The notes: generated by a model from the letters alone, not told the origin. Shown: positions 18,482 to 27,531, numbered from the stretch's first letter. The stretch: 64,000 bases of DNA from Dinoroseobacter sp049800775 (GCF_049800775.1 NZ_JBNAFR010000006.1:185866-249865), one strand, 5' to 3'. Translations and numbers: made by a program.

Positions 18482-18951
18482 GCGCGGCGACGCTTGTCGC
18501 GCTCTGCACGGCGCAGGGCCTGACCGTGACCTGCGCCGAGAGCTGCACGGGCGGCATGGTCGCGGCGGCGATCACGGATGTCGCGGGGTCCTCCGCGGTG
18601 TTTGAGCGGGGGTTCGTGACCTATTCCAACGTCGCCAAGACCGAGATGCTGGGCGTCGCGCCCGCCACGTTGGAGGCCCATGGCGCGGTCTCCGAAGAGG
18701 TTGCGGCACAGATGGCCAGCGGCGCGCAAACCGCCGCCGGCGCGCAGATCGCCGTGGCGATCACCGGGATCGCGGGGCCTGGCGGATCCGAGTTCAAACC
18801 GGAAGGACGCGTCTGTTTCGGGATTATCGGTCCCAACACCAAGCTGAGTACAGAGACCGTCGAGTTCGGAGCGCTGGGGCGTGCGCAGGTCCGGCAAGCC
18901 GCGCGGGACCACGCGATCGGGCTTCTACTTGCGGCGGCTCAGGCGGCCTGA
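18478..18951 (+). CDS. pncC: Nicotinamide-nucleotide amidohydrolase PncC (CinA C-terminal domain)
   Basis: A 157-aa stand-alone CinA C-terminal domain protein. The family deamidates NMN to NaMN in the pyridine-nucleotide cycle. Motifs seen are AESCTGGMVAAAITDVAGSS, ERGFVTYSN and ITGIAGPGG. The start is a TTG overlapping the pgpA stop. The CinA N-terminal MoaB-like domain is absent, which is normal for the short form. Its 3' end overlaps the convergent ratA-like gene by 13 bp. Confidence 0.93.
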   Translation: MSAATLVALCTAQGLTVTCAESCTGGMVAAAITDVAGSSAVFERGFVTYSNVAKTEMLGVAPATLEAHGAVSEEVAAQMASGAQTAAGAQIAVAITGIAGPGGSEFKPEGRVCFGIIGPNTKLSTETVEFGALGRAQVRQAARDHAIGLLLAAAQAA

Positions 18952-19397
18952 GGCCCGTAAAGCGCATCGGCGCGCTTCTCGAAGGCCTTGACGATCCGCT
19001 GCATCGCCTCGTTGAAGACAACCCCGATCACACCCTGCAAAACCTTGTTCTTGAACTCGAAATCCGTGTGGAAATCGACCTTGCAGCCGCCCTCCTCAAG
19101 ATCCGTGAAGGTCCAACGCGACTGCATGTAGCGGAACGGTCCGTCGAGATACTCGGTGTCAATCTGGTGGGCATCGGGCACAAGGCTCACCCGGCTGCCG
19201 AACTTCTCGCGAAAGACTTTGAACGAGATCACCAGATCGGCCAGCATCTCGGATCCCGTCCCGGTCTCGCGCACAGAGCGGATCCGCGCCGCCGCACACC
19301 AGGGCAGGAATTTCGGATAGGCCGCCACATCCGCAACCAGCGCATACATCTGCGCGGCGCTATAGGGGAGATTGCGGGTTTCGGAATGCTGCGGCAT
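18939..19397 (-). CDS. RatA/COQ10-type START-domain protein
   Basis: A 152-aa polyketide-cyclase/START-like protein. Homologues include mitochondrial COQ10, a coenzyme-Q-binding chaperone, and E. coli RatA, which has been described as blocking 70S formation; in alphaproteobacteria a quinone-related role is more likely. It starts in the typical way with MPQHSETRNLPYSAAQMYAL and keeps YPKFLPWC and a C-terminal FEKRADALYG. I chose the ATG at 19397 because homologues begin there; an ATG at 19424 adds nine residues. It is convergent with pncC and divergent from hpt. Confidence 0.88.
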   Translation of the reverse strand: MPQHSETRNLPYSAAQMYALVADVAAYPKFLPWCAAARIRSVRETGTGSEMLADLVISFKVFREKFGSRVSLVPDAHQIDTEYLDGPFRYMQSRWTFTDLEEGGCKVDFHTDFEFKNKVLQGVIGVVFNEAMQRIVKAFEKRADALYGPQAA

Positions 19398-19475
19398 GGC
19401 GATTGGCGAGACGCTCTTTTTCATGGTGGTCCGCGCTGATTTCGGTGAATATGCGCCGGAAATCAAGGGGGCGGG

Positions 19476-20012
19476 ATGAAGCACGACCATTATGTCATCG
19501 ACAAGATGATTTCAGCCAAGGCCATCGCGGCTCGGGTCGAGGCGCTGGCGCGCGAGATCGAGACCGCATTTGCCGAGACGGACAAGCTGATCGTGATCGG
19601 GCTGCTGCGCGGCTCTTTCGTGTTCATCGCGGATATCGTGCGCGAACTGGACCTGCCGGTGGAGGTGGATTTCCTCGAAGCCTCTTCCTACGGCGACGGG
19701 ATGGAGAGCTCGCGCGAGGTTCGGATCCTCAAGGATCTGCGCGGCGAGATTGCCGGGCGCGACGTGCTGGTGGTCGAGGATCTGGTGGATACGGGCTTTA
19801 CCCTGTCCCATGTCAAACGCCTGCTCGCTTCGCGCGAGCCGCGCCGGATGGAGACGATCTGCTTGCTCGACAAGCCCACGCGGCGCGAGGTGGACGTGCA
19901 GGCAACCTGGATCGGGTTCGAGATCCCCGATGAATTCGTTGTTGGCTACGGCATTGACTATGCACAGAGAAACCGGAACCTTCCCTATATCGGAAAGGTC
20001 CGGATGCTGTGA
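19476..20012 (+). CDS. hpt: Hypoxanthine phosphoribosyltransferase
   Basis: A 178-aa type I PRTase for purine salvage, converting hypoxanthine or guanine plus PRPP to IMP or GMP. The PRPP loop is VLVVEDLVDTGFTL, and the upstream IGLLRGSFVF and FLEASSYG segments match the flexible loop region. The C-terminal VGYGIDYAQRNRNLPYIG is a strong HPRT signature. The start is supported by GGGGGCGGG just upstream. Its stop overlaps the GTG of the next small gene. Confidence 0.95.
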   Translation: MKHDHYVIDKMISAKAIAARVEALAREIETAFAETDKLIVIGLLRGSFVFIADIVRELDLPVEVDFLEASSYGDGMESSREVRILKDLRGEIAGRDVLVVEDLVDTGFTLSHVKRLLASREPRRMETICLLDKPTRREVDVQATWIGFEIPDEFVVGYGIDYAQRNRNLPYIGKVRML

Positions 20013-20188
20013 ATATGGGCTGGTTCCTGCGGATGGCGCGCTGGGTCCGGCATCCGCCTTCCATGGGGCAGGTCAAGTTCCTGCTGGTGATCCTCGCGCT
20101 CTGTGCGCTGATCTTCACCTATGAACAGATCTTTGGCTGGCCCGAGGCGCTGACCCCGGACCGCACGCCGCGTGTGCCGCGGTTCTGA
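20009..20188 (+). CDS. Small single-pass membrane protein
   Basis: A 59-aa reading frame (57 aa from the ATG at 20015). It has a basic N-terminus (RMARWVRHP), one membrane helix of about 17 hydrophobic residues (VKFLLVILALCALIF), then YEQIFGWPEALTPDR and a short basic tail. The GTG overlaps the hpt stop, codon use matches the neighbours and the layout (basic end, one helix, FGWPE) looks like a genuine small protein. Function unknown. It is convergent with the next gene, with a 3 bp gap. Confidence 0.7.
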   Translation: MNMGWFLRMARWVRHPPSMGQVKFLLVILALCALIFTYEQIFGWPEALTPDRTPRVPRF

Positions 20189-20191
20189 GGT

Positions 20192-20698
20192 TCAGGCGCG
20201 GCGCTGTGCGCTGGCGCGGGCCTGATTGCGGGCTGTCGCCTCGAGGATCGGCACGCGCTTGGCCTGACCCCGTGTTGCCGTCAGCCCCAGCCAGGCAATC
20301 GCCATGCATCCCGCCAGCGCGAAGACGAGCACAAGGTCCCGTGCGAGCGATGCGTGATCGCTCAGCGGTGTTGTGGCAGGGATCTCCAACACGGCGGCAA
20401 AGCTCATCACCAGCACCACGGACATGGCGAGCAGAGCGAGAATGGCCATGACCCCGCTAAAGCCGGACCGAATCCGGGCGATGCGATAGGGCGTGGTGGA
20501 CGGCAGAAGAAAGAGCGCACCAGCAGCCAGCGCAAGGCAGAGCAGGTAGACAGGGATCTGGTCGCGCCGCGAGATGAGCAATCCTTCAAGCTGCAGCGCA
20601 ATGGTTGTCAGATGCACCGCCCCCGCAAGACAGGCGAGGCCAAAGATCCGATAGATCAGCCACAAAAACCGCTGCATTGCCAATGAGATATCCGCCAT
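20192..20698 (-). CDS. Integral membrane protein of unknown function
   Basis: A 168-aa protein with four predicted membrane helices (about residues 13-33, 48-67, 83-105 and 122-143) and a basic C-terminal tail. I chose the ATG at 20698 because GAGGAG lies 9 bp upstream; an open start 22 codons further up has no such site. I recognise no catalytic motif or named family. It stands alone between hpt/small gene and lipA. The 135 bp to lipA contain no obvious hairpin. Confidence 0.7.
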   Translation of the reverse strand: MADISLAMQRFLWLIYRIFGLACLAGAVHLTTIALQLEGLLISRRDQIPVYLLCLALAAGALFLLPSTTPYRIARIRSGFSGVMAILALLAMSVVLVMSFAAVLEIPATTPLSDHASLARDLVLVFALAGCMAIAWLGLTATRGQAKRVPILEATARNQARASAQRRA

Positions 20699-20833
20699 AG
20701 CACCACACTCCTCAAACCCGAACTGGCATCTGGATGAGAGAGCTTTGCCGGAGAACCTCGGCAAAACTATGGCATTTTATCTAAATCTTCGGAAAATCCG
20801 CCAGGTTCCGTCCACGCGTTTTGGGGACAGCGT

Positions 20834-21784
20834 TCAGAGACCGCCGAGCTTCTTCAGGCGGTTGTCCCGAAGGCGCGCGAAGTCATCCCCGGCATGGTAG
20901 CTCGAGCGCGTCAGGGGCGTGGCCGAGACCATCAGGAAGCCTTTGCCATAGGCCGCTTTTTCATAGGCCTTGAACTCGTCCGGCGTGACGAAGCGGTCAA
21001 CTGCGTGGTGCTTCGGCGTCGGCTGCAGGTATTGGCCGATGGTCAGGAAATCCACATCCGCGGCGCGCATGTCATCCATCACCTGGGTCACGCCCTGACG
21101 ATCCTCGCCAAGGCCGACCATGATGCCGGATTTGGTGAACATGCTCGGATCCAGCTCCTTTACCCGCTGCAGCAGGCGGAGCGAATGGAAGTAGCGCGCG
21201 CCGGGCCGCACTTCGGGATAGAGCCCTGGCACGGTTTCAAGGTTGTGGTTGAACACGTCAGGCTTGGCTGCGACGACCACTTCCAGAGCTTCCGGAGCGC
21301 ATTTGATGAAGTCCGGCGTCAGGATCTCGATCGTCGTGTTCGGGGAATGGCGGCGCACGGCCCGGATGGTCATGGCGAAATGCTCCGCCCCGCCATCCTT
21401 GACGTCATCTCGATCCACCGAGGTGATGACCACGTGGTTCAGACCGAGCTTCTTGACCGCGTCCGCGACGCGCCCCGGCTCGAACGCGTCCAGCGCGTCG
21501 GGCTTGCCCGTCGCCACATTGCAGAACGTGCAGCCCCGGGTGCAGATCTCGCCCATGATCATCATGGTGGCGTGGCCCTGGCTCCAGCATTCGCCCACAT
21601 TCGGGCAACCGGCCTCTTCGCAGACCGTGACCAGATTGTGGTTGCGCATGATCTCGCGGGTTTCGGTATAGCCCTTGCCGCCCGGCGCCTTGACACGAAT
21701 CCAGTCGGGCTTGCGCGGCTGTGCATTGTCGGGGCGGTGCGCCTTTTCAGGATGGCGTTGCTCAGGCAGTTTCAGATCGCGCAT
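20834..21784 (-). CDS. lipA: Lipoyl synthase LipA
   Basis: A 316-aa radical-SAM enzyme that inserts two sulfurs into protein-bound octanoyl groups. Both iron-sulfur motifs are intact: the auxiliary cluster CEEAGCPNVGEC and the radical-SAM CTRGCTFC. The C-terminal serine ligand of the auxiliary cluster lies in the TRSSYHAG region. The start ATG has GGAGACCTGACCC upstream. A single gene with its own 218-bp upstream region, which also holds the terminator of the upstream DUF6456 gene. Confidence 0.97.
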   Translation of the reverse strand: MRDLKLPEQRHPEKAHRPDNAQPRKPDWIRVKAPGGKGYTETREIMRNHNLVTVCEEAGCPNVGECWSQGHATMMIMGEICTRGCTFCNVATGKPDALDAFEPGRVADAVKKLGLNHVVITSVDRDDVKDGGAEHFAMTIRAVRRHSPNTTIEILTPDFIKCAPEALEVVVAAKPDVFNHNLETVPGLYPEVRPGARYFHSLRLLQRVKELDPSMFTKSGIMVGLGEDRQGVTQVMDDMRAADVDFLTIGQYLQPTPKHHAVDRFVTPDEFKAYEKAAYGKGFLMVSATPLTRSSYHAGDDFARLRDNRLKKLGGL

Positions 21785-21920
21785 GGGTCAGGTCTCCTCT
21801 GGTCAAGATAAATAACCAGTTCTGCGCAAAAAGTAAGCGCGCATATTGCATAGCTGCCATGTTTGCGCGGATCTGTCTCAGCCTTTCGACCCCGGGCGCG
21901 GTGCCCCGCGAGAGCTTGCA

Positions 21921-21960
21921 CAAAAAAACGCGCAGTGCCCCTGACCCGAGGCACTGCGCG
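21921..21960 (-). terminator. Intrinsic terminator of the DUF6456 gene
   Basis: A perfect 11-bp stem (plus-strand 21929-21939 with 21950-21960) and a 10-nt loop are followed, on the minus strand, by seven Ts (21922-21928). It lies about 45 bp after the stop of the minus-strand gene at 22003. Confidence 0.85.
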
Positions 21961-22002
21961 CAAAAAAGGCAGGCCACCACACCCGCCTCGTTCCGGACAG
22001 CG

Positions 22003-23094
22003 TCAGCCGATCAGGCCGCCGCCGGATCCATGAATACGTTTATAGTGCTCGGAAAGCCGCTGAAGAGCGATTCGCAAAACAATCTTACCCGAACGCGCCG
22101 ACCAGCCCATGCGGCGTTCTGCGGTCTCCAAACCCTCTAGGTAGCAGCAACAGCGCAGGACCACATCGCCGAGGCCCGGGCCGAGCTCTGCGAGCGCCTG
22201 ATGCACGCGGTCCTTCGCGTTCATCGAACCGCCCCCATGGTCGCTGCCGGGTTGAAAGCCGGTACGGTCGGTGCTGGTGAGGAATTTCTCCCAGTTCTGG
22301 GTGGTGCGTGGCCCCATCTGGGCCAGCTCGAAATCCTCGCGCAGGCGCTCGCCCGCGCTCACCATGTCATCGGTCAGGAAGGGGCTGCCATCCTTGTCGC
22401 GGCGCCGCGCGAGGCTGAGCATCGGGGATTCGGCGAGGTTGTAGCGCATGCGCGCGGTCTCGCCGGTCTCTCCGGTGACAACCTGCTTGGTGCCCCATTC
22501 GCGGTGCTGCTCGGCAAAGGCAGCCACTTCGGGGCTGTCGAGCCCCGTCTTGCGGCGGGCATCCTCGGACAGAAGCCGCTTGAGCGCGAGCCGTCCGGCA
22601 TGCGTGATCTCGTATTGAGCCACCTTGCCGGCGCTGCGGCACTTCACCCAGTCCTGCAATGCGAAGGCTTGCGCGATCCCGCGCTCGACCACGGCGATCC
22701 GGCGTGGCACGCCGTCGGTCATCCGCAGAACAACGGCCTTTTCCATCTCAGGCGAGACGGCAAGAACCGCGTCGCTCTCACATAGACGGCGCAGAATGCG
22801 GCGCGCCTCCCGTTCGATCTTGGCGGTTTCGGTCTTCAGCAAGGTCCGCGGGTGAGCGCTCATATGAATCACATCCTGTGCTTCTGGTGAGGGGGTAAAG
22901 TGCTGGCGCAATGTGTCCAGCGCTTCGTCGATCAGGGGATCGTCGCGCTCGGTTTCAAGTTTCCGGATCTGGCGAAGCACCGTAGAGGCCGCACAGCCCG
23001 CCTCTCGCGCCACGGACCGAATGGAAAGCCCCAGTTCGGTATGGGCGAGATAATGACGAGCATGATGGGGGACCCATTCGGGCAGGTCCGTCAT
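22003..23094 (-). CDS. DUF6456 helix-turn-helix protein
   Basis: About 363 aa. The N-terminal part resembles a resolvase-like helix-turn-helix (GLSIRSVAREAGCAASTVLRQ), so DNA binding is likely. The C-terminal part matches what I know as the DUF6456 domain, with ESPMLSLARRRDKDG, AGERLREDFELAQMGPR and GWSARSGKIVLRIAL. I assigned the ATG at 23094 (MTDLPEWVP), where the homologous-looking part begins; ATG 23136 and TTG 23154 are alternatives. It is divergent from a DUF6477 gene and terminated by a strong hairpin. Probably a transcription or chromosome-associated regulator of alphaproteobacteria; targets unknown. Confidence 0.8.
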   Translation of the reverse strand: MTDLPEWVPHHARHYLAHTELGLSIRSVAREAGCAASTVLRQIRKLETERDDPLIDEALDTLRQHFTPSPEAQDVIHMSAHPRTLLKTETAKIEREARRILRRLCESDAVLAVSPEMEKAVVLRMTDGVPRRIAVVERGIAQAFALQDWVKCRSAGKVAQYEITHAGRLALKRLLSEDARRKTGLDSPEVAAFAEQHREWGTKQVVTGETGETARMRYNLAESPMLSLARRRDKDGSPFLTDDMVSAGERLREDFELAQMGPRTTQNWEKFLTSTDRTGFQPGSDHGGGSMNAKDRVHQALAELGPGLGDVVLRCCCYLEGLETAERRMGWSARSGKIVLRIALQRLSEHYKRIHGSGGGLIG

Positions 23095-23320
23095 GCGGGG
23101 AGTGGCGGAGAATGCGCTGGTCAAACTGAGCCTCATCTTGCTTGCTGAGCACAACCTAGGGTTGCGTTGGTTACCGGAATCTTAAGGACGGCACGTTTGA
23201 CGATTATTGTTTTTAAAAGATAAACAGATATTTACCCACCGAACGCAACGCAACGCGCGCACGCAACACAATCTGAGGTTGTGTTTTTGTGAGGAGGAAG
23301 CCACGCAAGGAACCTTCCTC

Positions 23321-23623
23321 ATGACCGCTCTTTTCTCCGCCCTCACCACCCTCCGCCGCCCCCAGACCCTGATGCGCGCTGCCCGGTTCGGCCTGCGGGA
23401 CTACAACCGTGATCGCGACCTTAAGCGTCTGATTAAAAACACGAAATCTGTCTCGCCGGCAAAAGCGCTCGGCGAATTGATGGCGATGGAAACCATTCTC
23501 GAAGAAACGCGCCAGTCGGGGCTTGCCGCCTATTCCGTGGCGCGTCACATCGAAGTTCTGGCCGCGATCATGGCGGAAACCCGGCTGTTGCCGGAGTTCT
23601 CGCAGCTCGCGAAAGCCAGTTAA
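23321..23623 (+). CDS. DUF6477 family small protein
   Basis: A 100-aa basic, helical protein beginning MTALFSALTTLRRPQTLMRAA. I recognise it as the DUF6477 type found in Rhodobacteraceae; no function is known to me. The ATG at 23321 is chosen over an upstream open frame from 23207 because the upstream residues are low-quality, and a GAGGAGG lies about 25 bp before it with a second AAGGAA closer. AAGGAACCTT is itself palindromic and overlaps the ribosome-binding region. The gene is divergent from the DUF6456 gene, and the 226 bp between them must carry both promoters. Confidence 0.75.
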   Translation: MTALFSALTTLRRPQTLMRAARFGLRDYNRDRDLKRLIKNTKSVSPAKALGELMAMETILEETRQSGLAAYSVARHIEVLAAIMAETRLLPEFSQLAKAS

Positions 23624-23640
23624 GAAAGTGTTGCCGGTGC

Positions 23641-25188
23641 TCAGATAAAGGCGTCCGGCATCCCGCTCTTTTTACGTTCTATATATGTTCTCAATTCCGA
23701 GTCGATTCCCGCATCGATATGGGGCGCTTCATAGCGCTCCAACAGGGTCGCGACTCGCTCCGTCGCAAGGGCTTGCGTGTCCCGCGCCCCCTCTTCGGCC
23801 CAGGTCTCAAAGGCCTTGCAGTCAAAGAGCTCGGACCGCCAGAACGCATCCTTGTAATTGGCCTGGGTATGGGCACAGCCGAGGAAGTGGCCGCCCGGCC
23901 CTACTTCGCGCAGCGCGTCCATGGCCTGAGCGTTTTCATCGGCCGCAGCCCCGGCAGCCATCTTGTGCAATGTGCCAAGCTGATCTGCGTCCATCACGAA
24001 TTTCTCAAAGCTGGCCACAAGGCCGCCTTCGAGCCAGCCACAGGCGTGAAGCATGAAGTTCACGCCCCCCAAGAGACCGGCATTCAGGGAATTCGCCGTC
24101 TCATAGCCCGCCTGCGCATCAGGCAGCTTCGCGCCGCAGAAGCCACCGCCCGAGCGATAGGGCAGCCCCATCCGCCGCGCGAGCTGTCCCGCGCCATAGG
24201 TGATCTGCGCGGCCTCCGGTGTGCCAAAGGTCGGCGCGCCGGAATTCATGTCGATCGAGGTGACAAACGCCCCGAAAATCACCGGCGCGCCCGGTTTGAC
24301 CAATTGCGCATAGGCGACTCCGGCCAAAACCTCGGCCATCACCTGGGTCAGCGTGCCGACCACCGAGACCGGCGCCATGGCGCCACCGACGATAAAGGGC
24401 GAGATGATGCAGGCCTGCCCGGCTTCGGCATAGATCTCCAACGCGCCCATCATCGTCGCATCGAAGGTCAGGGGCGAGTTGATATTGATGAGCGAGGTCA
24501 TCACCGGCCCTTGCGCCATACGCTCGGCCCCAAAAAGGATCTCGCACATCTCGACACTGTCCCGCGCCCGGCTTGGCTCGGTCACCGACCCCATGAAGGG
24601 TTTGTCGCTGAGGGTCATATGGGCATAGAGCATGTCCAGATGCCGCTTGTTCACCGGGATATCCGTCGGCTCGCAGACGGTGCCCCCGGAATGGTGCAGC
24701 CAGGGCGACATGTAGGCGAGTTTCACGAAGGTCTCGAAATCCGCCATCGTGGCATAGCGCCGTCCCCCTGACGCATCGCGCACAAAGGGCGGGCCATAGA
24801 CCGGGGCAAGCACGAGGGCGTCGCCGCCGATCTCGACCGAGCGCGCCGGGTTGCGGGCCTGCTGGACGAACCGACTGGGGGCCGTGGCGCAGAGCTTGCG
24901 CGCCAGCCCCTTGGGGATATGCACACGCTCGGCGCGCACATCTGCCCCGGCCTCGCGCCAGCGGGCCAGTGCCGCGGGGTTGTCGAGAAAATTGACACCG
25001 ATCTTTTCCAGCACGGTTTCCGCGTTGGCTTCGATGATCGCGAGGGTTTCCTCGCTATGCAGGTCATAGTTCGGGATCTTGCGCTGAATGGTCGGCGCCA
25101 CATCGAAGCGCACGGCCGTCCGTTCCGCTCGTCGCGCGGCCCCGCCTCCGCCGCGTCCTCGCCGCCGTATCGGTGTTGCCTCGGCCAT
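23641..25188 (-). CDS. MttB-family methyltransferase, non-pyrrolysine type
   Basis: A 515-aa member of the trimethylamine methyltransferase (MttB) superfamily. True MttB carries pyrrolysine at an in-frame UAG; this frame has none, so it belongs to the non-Pyl branch, in which characterised members demethylate quaternary amines such as glycine betaine and transfer the methyl group to a corrinoid protein. Motifs visible are the HSEETLAIIEANAETVLEKIG N-terminal segment and the barrel residues GGFCGAKLPDAQAGYE. The start at 25188 is where family similarity starts; an arginine/glycine-rich leader follows. No corrinoid protein or reductase gene lies nearby. It is divergent from guaA. Confidence 0.9.
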   Translation of the reverse strand: MAEATPIRRRGRGGGGAARRAERTAVRFDVAPTIQRKIPNYDLHSEETLAIIEANAETVLEKIGVNFLDNPAALARWREAGADVRAERVHIPKGLARKLCATAPSRFVQQARNPARSVEIGGDALVLAPVYGPPFVRDASGGRRYATMADFETFVKLAYMSPWLHHSGGTVCEPTDIPVNKRHLDMLYAHMTLSDKPFMGSVTEPSRARDSVEMCEILFGAERMAQGPVMTSLININSPLTFDATMMGALEIYAEAGQACIISPFIVGGAMAPVSVVGTLTQVMAEVLAGVAYAQLVKPGAPVIFGAFVTSIDMNSGAPTFGTPEAAQITYGAGQLARRMGLPYRSGGGFCGAKLPDAQAGYETANSLNAGLLGGVNFMLHACGWLEGGLVASFEKFVMDADQLGTLHKMAAGAAADENAQAMDALREVGPGGHFLGCAHTQANYKDAFWRSELFDCKAFETWAEEGARDTQALATERVATLLERYEAPHIDAGIDSELRTYIERKKSGMPDAFI

Positions 25189-25336
25189 GTCGCCCCCCGT
25201 TCGTTTGCGTTGGTACTCCAGTCCTATGCCGGGATCCGGGCGCCCTCCTCTCGATTTGCGTCGCATGGCGGCGGGAAGCGACATTGCCCGCGCCTCCGGG
25301 CTTGCACGGCTTGGCCTGCATCCGTAAACGAAGCCC

Positions 25337-26899
25337 ATGACCCAGACCTCCCATGACCGCCTCCTCATCATCGATTTCGGCAGCCAGGTCACGCAGCTCA
25401 TCGCGCGTCGCCTGCGGGAGCTGAATGTCTATTGCGAGATCCACCCGTTCCAGAATGTCACCGATGCCTTTCTCGACGCGTTCGACCCCAAGGCGGTGAT
25501 TTTTTCTGGCGGGCCGGCCAGCGTGATCGATGACGGCTCCCCGCGCCCGCCGGCCAGCGTGTTCGACCGCGGCGTGCCGATCCTCGGGATCTGCTATGGT
25601 CAGCAGGTGATGATGCAGATGCTCGGCGGCAAGGTTGAACGCGGCCATGGCACGGCCGAGTTCGGACGGGCCTATGTCACGCCGGCCGAGAACCGCCCTG
25701 ACCTGCTGAGTGGCTGGTTCCTCGACGGGCAGGAGCAGGTCTGGATGAGCCATGGCGACCATGTCTCGGCCATCGCGCCGGGATTCGAGGTTTATGGCAC
25801 GTCGCCCAATGCCCCCTATGCCATCACCGCCGATCTGAGCCGCAACTTCTTTGCCGTCCAGTTCCACCCGGAGGTGCACCACACGCCGAATGGCAAGACG
25901 CTCTATGAGAATTTCGTCAAGCTAGCCGGGTTTTCGGGCGACTGGACCATGGGCGCTTATCGCGAGCAGGCGATCCAGCAGATCCGCGATCAGGTCGGCG
26001 ATGGCAAGGTGATCTGCGCGCTCTCGGGCGGCGTGGACAGTTCGGTCGCGGCCGTGCTGATCCATGAGGCGATTGGCGAACAGCTGACCTGCGTCTTTGT
26101 CGATCACGGGCTGATGCGGCTGAACGAGGCCGAAGAAGTCGTCACCATGTTCCGCGAGCATTACAATCTGCCACTGATCCACGCAGATGAGAGCGAACTG
26201 TTCCTTGGGCAGCTCGATGGCCAATCCGACCCGGAAACCAAGCGCAAGATCATCGGGCGGCTCTTCATCGAGGTGTTCGAGAAGCACGCGAAAGAGATCG
26301 GCGGCGCGGATTTCCTCGCCCAAGGCACGCTTTATCCGGACGTGATCGAAAGCGTCAGCTTCTCCGGCGGGCCATCGGTGACGATCAAGTCGCACCACAA
26401 TGTGGGCGGCCTGCCCGAGAAAATGGGCATGCAGCTGGTCGAGCCCCTGCGCGAGCTCTTCAAGGATGAGGTCCGCGCGCTGGGCCATGAGCTTGGCCTG
26501 CCCGCCTCCTTCATCGGACGCCATCCCTTCCCCGGCCCCGGCCTCGCAATCCGCTGCCCCGGCGAGATCACCCGCCCCAAGCTCGAGATCCTGCGCAAGG
26601 CCGATGCGGTCTATATCGATCAGATCCGCAAACATGGCCTGTATGACGAGATCTGGCAGGCCTATGTGGCGATCCTCCCGGTTCGAACTGTGGGCGTCAT
26701 GGGCGATGGCCGGACATATGATTACGCCTGCGCCCTGCGCGCGGTGACCTCGGTGGATGGGATGACGGCAGATTACTATCCGTTCACCCACGAGTTTCTC
26801 GGCGAGACCGCCACGCGGATCATCAACGAGGTGCAGGGCATCAACCGGGTGACCTATGACATCACCTCGAAACCCCCGGGCACCATCGAGTGGGAATGA
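25337..26899 (+). CDS. guaA: GMP synthase (glutamine-hydrolysing)
   Basis: A 520-aa enzyme that aminates XMP to GMP. The class I glutamine amidotransferase domain has the nucleophile cysteine in GICYGQQ and the His/Glu pair in QFHPEVHHT. The ATP-pyrophosphatase domain has the PP-loop SGGVDSS, and the C-terminal dimerisation domain ends in the expected KPPGTIEWE. Length is normal. It heads a chain of overlapping genes (ydcF-like, exported protein, DMT transporter). The 148 bp upstream are shared with the divergent MttB-family gene. Confidence 0.98.
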   Translation: MTQTSHDRLLIIDFGSQVTQLIARRLRELNVYCEIHPFQNVTDAFLDAFDPKAVIFSGGPASVIDDGSPRPPASVFDRGVPILGICYGQQVMMQMLGGKVERGHGTAEFGRAYVTPAENRPDLLSGWFLDGQEQVWMSHGDHVSAIAPGFEVYGTSPNAPYAITADLSRNFFAVQFHPEVHHTPNGKTLYENFVKLAGFSGDWTMGAYREQAIQQIRDQVGDGKVICALSGGVDSSVAAVLIHEAIGEQLTCVFVDHGLMRLNEAEEVVTMFREHYNLPLIHADESELFLGQLDGQSDPETKRKIIGRLFIEVFEKHAKEIGGADFLAQGTLYPDVIESVSFSGGPSVTIKSHHNVGGLPEKMGMQLVEPLRELFKDEVRALGHELGLPASFIGRHPFPGPGLAIRCPGEITRPKLEILRKADAVYIDQIRKHGLYDEIWQAYVAILPVRTVGVMGDGRTYDYACALRAVTSVDGMTADYYPFTHEFLGETATRIINEVQGINRVTYDITSKPPGTIEWE

Positions 26900-27531
26900 C
26901 ACGCGCGCTCTGGCGGCTGGCTGAAATTGGCCTGCTGCTTCTGGTCGGGTTCGGCCTGGCCACTCTGGCGGGGATCCTGCTCTATGACCCGCCGGACCGC
27001 TCTGACTACGCGGCGATCGTGGTGCTGTCCCACGGGGCATTCCCCGATGGGCGGCTGACCGACCAGACCGAGGCCCGGACCCGCGCGGGCATTGCACTCT
27101 ACGAGGCAGGCCGCGCGCCCATGCTGGTGATGAGCGGCGGACAGGCCGACACGGACCCGGCCCCCAAGGCCGTGCTCATGGCCGAGCTGGCGCGCACCGA
27201 AGGGGTCGCGGACACGGCGCTTCTGGTCGAAGACGCCTCCCATTCCACCCTGCAGAACGCGCTTTTCACGGCACGCCTCGCCCCCGATCTGCAAGAGGCA
27301 CCGATCCTTCTTGTCACCCATCGGTATCACGGGGCGCGCTCCGTCGCGTCCTTCTGGTGGGCCGGGTTCGATGACATCCACTTCGCCGCCGCCGATCCGC
27401 AGGACCCGGTCTGGCCCGGCACCCAATGGGAGCCGATCAAATGGGCGGGCAATGTGGTCCGCGCCGCAGGCTATTCCGTCGCGCGCGCAGTTGGCGTCGA
27501 TGGCCCGCAGCTGGACGCGGTGCTCAACTGA
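26896..27531 (+). CDS. YdcF-family (DUF218) membrane protein
   Basis: A 211-aa protein with one N-terminal membrane helix and a DUF218 domain. Motifs seen are AIVVLSHGAFPDGRL, LYEAGRAPMLVMSGGQ, VEDASHSTLQNA and LVTHRYHGARS, matching the YdcF/SanA-type fold linked to envelope or vancomycin-barrier functions in enterobacteria. The usual acidic residue in the second motif (often GG rich with a following D/E) is partly altered. The start ATG overlaps the guaA stop. Precise substrate unknown. Confidence 0.85.
   Translation: MTRALWRLAEIGLLLLVGFGLATLAGILLYDPPDRSDYAAIVVLSHGAFPDGRLTDQTEARTRAGIALYEAGRAPMLVMSGGQADTDPAPKAVLMAELARTEGVADTALLVEDASHSTLQNALFTARLAPDLQEAPILLVTHRYHGARSVASFWWAGFDDIHFAAADPQDPVWPGTQWEPIKWAGNVVRAAGYSVARAVGVDGPQLDAVLN

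Noticed and set aside
23641..25188. Pyrrolysine in the MttB-family gene
   Set aside because: The frame has no internal UAG, so it is the non-pyrrolysine branch.
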